From: Thermanaerosceptrum fracticalcis
Lineage (GTDB): Bacteria > Bacillota > Peptococcia > DRI-13
Reading direction: 5' to 3'
DNA: 64,000 nt
Assembly (NCBI RefSeq): GCF_000746025.2
Contig: NZ_CP045798.1
Location: 1,288,501-1,352,500, forward strand
This document shows, in pieces, positions 62,274-64,000 of the stretch (the stretch's first letter is position 1; each line of letters starts with the position of its first letter). Below the pieces are notes generated by a model. It made no database searches. It saw only the letters and a list, made by a program, of their open reading frames with translations, and had not been told where the DNA came from. The position numbers and the translations under genes are program-made.

Positions 62274-63644
62274 TTAAAAGTTGAGATTGATCACTCTGAT
62301 ATTACTATCCCAGTTAACTTGTACCCCCAGGGCTTCGCCAATAAAGCGCAGGGGCACCATGGTCCTGTTGGCAATAATTTGGGGCGGGACATCCAGGACT
62401 ACATTTTGTCCGTTTATTTGTGCATTGGTGCTCCCAATCTTCAGGGTAATTGTTTTAGAGGCTGTCCTGGCTGTTACGGTTTGGGAAGCTTCATCCCAGG
62501 ATACAAGAGCCCCCAGAGTACTGAAAATGCCCCGCAGCGGTACTAAAGTACGTCCTCCGGCAATTACCGGTTCGACATCATAAATAAGGGGCAGTCCTTC
62601 CAGGTAAAGGGTTACCGGTTCCCGGTCGGCATCATAACTGGGGGGAATCTGGCTTTTGGTTAAGGTGATGGTGAAGTATCCTTCCAATTTACCATTATAG
62701 TAACTGTAATAAACCCGGTAACTTTCTGCCTCGCTTTCCTCTGCATAACGCAGTTCATTTAATCCCGTCAACCTGCTGTAATCAACGGTAGGAACCCCAT
62801 TATAGAGATATGTATAAGTGGGATCAGCCGGTATCCAGCCATAACCAGGCAGGTAGTATTCCACCCACATATGACCCGGAAGCTTCTGACCGCTTTCGTC
62901 GGCAATAGTCACCTGGGGTTGGCTTATAGTTCCCATCCACCCGGCCACAGTGCGGCTTGGTACCCCTACAGCCCGCAGAAGGGCTACCATTAAATCAGAG
63001 TAATCCTCACAGACCCCGATCCCTGTTTGCAATGCGGAGAGAGCCCCCTTATTGGCAGGATCTGTGGGTTTATCGGCATAATGCATATGGCTGTTCAAAA
63101 AAGCAAAAATCTTTTTGGCTTTAAGAAAAGGATTGGTTTCCCCTCCGGTTATCTCCTTGGCTTTCTTGATGATTAGGGGATTATCGCTCTCGATGCCCGG
63201 TGCCGGCTTCAAATAAGGAATCAATGCCGGCTCCAGGGGCTTATAACTTTCTATTTTCCCAGGATCAATGGTAAAACTAATCTTACCCACGCGGTAAACT
63301 TGCTGGATACTTAAGCTTTTTTTTTCACCTGGCTTAATAGCCGCAATATTAAACTTACCGGTGCGATTGCCTTTCAGGTCTGTAGTGATTTCCAGGGGCT
63401 CTTGTGAGTATTTGGTGGCTATCAAATGGGAATAGGGCATGTTTTTCGTTAAATAGACATTGGGTAATGTTATGGCAAGATTAATATCCCGGGCAGTCGA
63501 TGTGCCCACGTTTTTAAAGTAATAAGTAGTGGTCACCTGGTAATAGGTTTGATCTTTTATGCTATAGGATAATTCTGCTGCCTGTACATGAAGAGAGATG
63601 AAAAGTAAAAAGATTAGAATGATTATTGTTGCTCTTTTTTTCAT
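62274..63644 (-). CDS. Secreted transglutaminase-like protein with copper-amine-oxidase-type stalk repeats
   Basis: A 456-residue protein from the ATG at 63644 (MKKRATIIILIFLLFISLHV, signal peptide to about VQA). The transglutaminase-like core has the catalytic Cys in GVCEDYSDLMVALL, His in GHMWVEYYLPG and Asp in IPADPTY. The C-terminus has a copper-amine-oxidase N-domain pair: RTLVPLRGIFSTLGALVSWD and RTMVPLRFIGEALGVQVNWD. It likely acts at the cell surface as a peptidase or cross-linking enzyme. Confidence 0.9.
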   Translation of the reverse strand: MKKRATIIILIFLLFISLHVQAAELSYSIKDQTYYQVTTTYYFKNVGTSTARDINLAITLPNVYLTKNMPYSHLIATKYSQEPLEITTDLKGNRTGKFNIAAIKPGEKKSLSIQQVYRVGKISFTIDPGKIESYKPLEPALIPYLKPAPGIESDNPLIIKKAKEITGGETNPFLKAKKIFAFLNSHMHYADKPTDPANKGALSALQTGIGVCEDYSDLMVALLRAVGVPSRTVAGWMGTISQPQVTIADESGQKLPGHMWVEYYLPGYGWIPADPTYTYLYNGVPTVDYSRLTGLNELRYAEESEAESYRVYYSYYNGKLEGYFTITLTKSQIPPSYDADREPVTLYLEGLPLIYDVEPVIAGGRTLVPLRGIFSTLGALVSWDEASQTVTARTASKTITLKIGSTNAQINGQNVVLDVPPQIIANRTMVPLRFIGEALGVQVNWDSNIRVINLNF

Positions 63645-63679
63645 GCTGTCCTCCACTTAACTCAGCTAAAACTAGGTGC

Positions 63680-64000
63680 TTAGGGAATGTTTATTAAAAT
63701 TCTCCCGCAGTTGTCGCAGCGCTGTAAAGTTTTACCCTCTTTGATGCGCAGGACTAAAACCGAGGGGATACTGATGTGGCAGCCTGAACAAGTCCCCCCT
63801 TTGATTTTTGCCACGGCATTCCTGGGAAAACGCCTTTCCGTTTCCGTATAAAGCCGTAATGTCTCAGGACTTAATTGCTCCTCGATTTCCTCCCTCTTTA
63901 GTTTTAGTTCGGCAAGTTTAAAATCCAGCTGGCTTACGGCTTTCTTATACTCCTTCACACCCTCGTTATATTCTTTCTTCAGGGATTTAATAATTTCCTT
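63680..64000 (-). CDS. C4-type zinc ribbon protein, N-terminus beyond the window
   Basis: The frame is open to the right edge with no stop, so the true start lies outside. The visible part is a charged coiled-coil (KLAELKLKREEIEEQL) followed by CSGCHISIP and CDNCGRILI, the C-terminal zinc ribbon of the DUF164/CdsZ-type family. These proteins bind nucleic acid or assist translation complexes. A candidate internal GTG at 63958 is less likely to be the start than an upstream codon. Confidence 0.85.
   Translation of the reverse strand, partial: KEIIKSLKKEYNEGVKEYKKAVSQLDFKLAELKLKREEIEEQLSPETLRLYTETERRFPRNAVAKIKGGTCSGCHISIPSVLVLRIKEGKTLQRCDNCGRILINIP

Overview
The window is a gene-dense stretch of a bacterial chromosome from an anaerobic, spore-former-type Clostridia (Firmicutes). 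Peptococcaceae/Thermincola-like organisms would fit, but this assignment is inferred from gene content only. The pointers are an AsrABC anaerobic sulfite reductase, a tungsten/molybdenum aldehyde:ferredoxin oxidoreductase, AddAB instead of RecBCD, pyruvoyl-dependent arginine decarboxylase, DUF1540, copper-amine-oxidase-like stalk repeats, strong AGGAGG ribosome sites, frequent GTG/TTG starts, and several sigma-54 regulators. Most genes lie on the minus strand.

Layout. 1-2.2 kb: ACT / UPF0210 / pyruvate-kinase-tail operon. 2.3-5.05 kb: a wrecked class IIC group II intron sitting exactly behind the asr terminator. It contains a truncated IS3 copy and a palindromic element. 5.1-8 kb: asrABC behind a CRP/FNR-type site. 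8.1-13.6 kb: creatininase-family hydrolase plus a complete Liv-type ABC importer. 14-16.2 kb: nitroreductase, a full IS3 copy, and a DUF2284 gene cut off by it. 16.2-20.2 kb: SWIM plus SNF2 helicase pair. 20.4-24 kb: a frameshifted IS110 element and an IS91-family element with a small zinc-ribbon partner. 24.2-25.9 kb: four tRNAs (Leu, Cys, Gly, Phe) and an IMPase-family phosphatase. 26-28.3 kb: arginine-to-spermidine operon. 28.4-32.2 kb: Fe-S DUF362 protein, alanine dehydrogenase with a sigma-54 promoter, and a TyrR-like activator. 32.2-39.3 kb: small Zn and Cys proteins, Nudix-like protein, YchF, cupin, class V aminotransferase, FMN-riboswitch-controlled RibU, HAD phosphatase, TVP38 protein. 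39.4-43.4 kb: aldehyde:ferredoxin oxidoreductase module. 43.5-50.7 kb: addBA. 50.9-52.8 kb: ilvN, a DapF-like epimerase, HAD protein. 53.1-53.4 kb: RNase P RNA. 53.6-55.6 kb: phospholipase-C-like protein, lipase, DUF1540. 55.7-59.3 kb: xanthine-dehydrogenase-type hydroxylase. 59.6-62 kb: IscU-like scaffold, a collapsed Mrp-like gene, CoA-disulfide/polysulfide reductase with rhodanese. 62.3-64 kb: secreted transglutaminase-like protein and a zinc-ribbon protein cut by the window edge.

The most coherent regulatory story is the aldehyde oxidoreductase module. A consensus -24/-12 promoter is followed by a structured leader resembling a molybdenum/tungsten-cofactor riboswitch with its own terminator, then the AOR gene and a MoaD-like gene, with a convergent AcoR-like activator. 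A second sigma-54 circuit (TyrR-like regulator to ald) lies 9 kb away, and the asr operon has an activator site at about -41.5 from a predicted start. The accessory history is visible as decayed genes: intron RT, DUF2284, IS110 transposase, an NCS2-permease-like tail and an Mrp-like ATPase. I found no CRISPR array or prophage. The strongest candidates for something new are the DapF-like protein lacking one catalytic Cys, the dual-gated AOR leader, and the nested mobile-element site behind the asr terminator.
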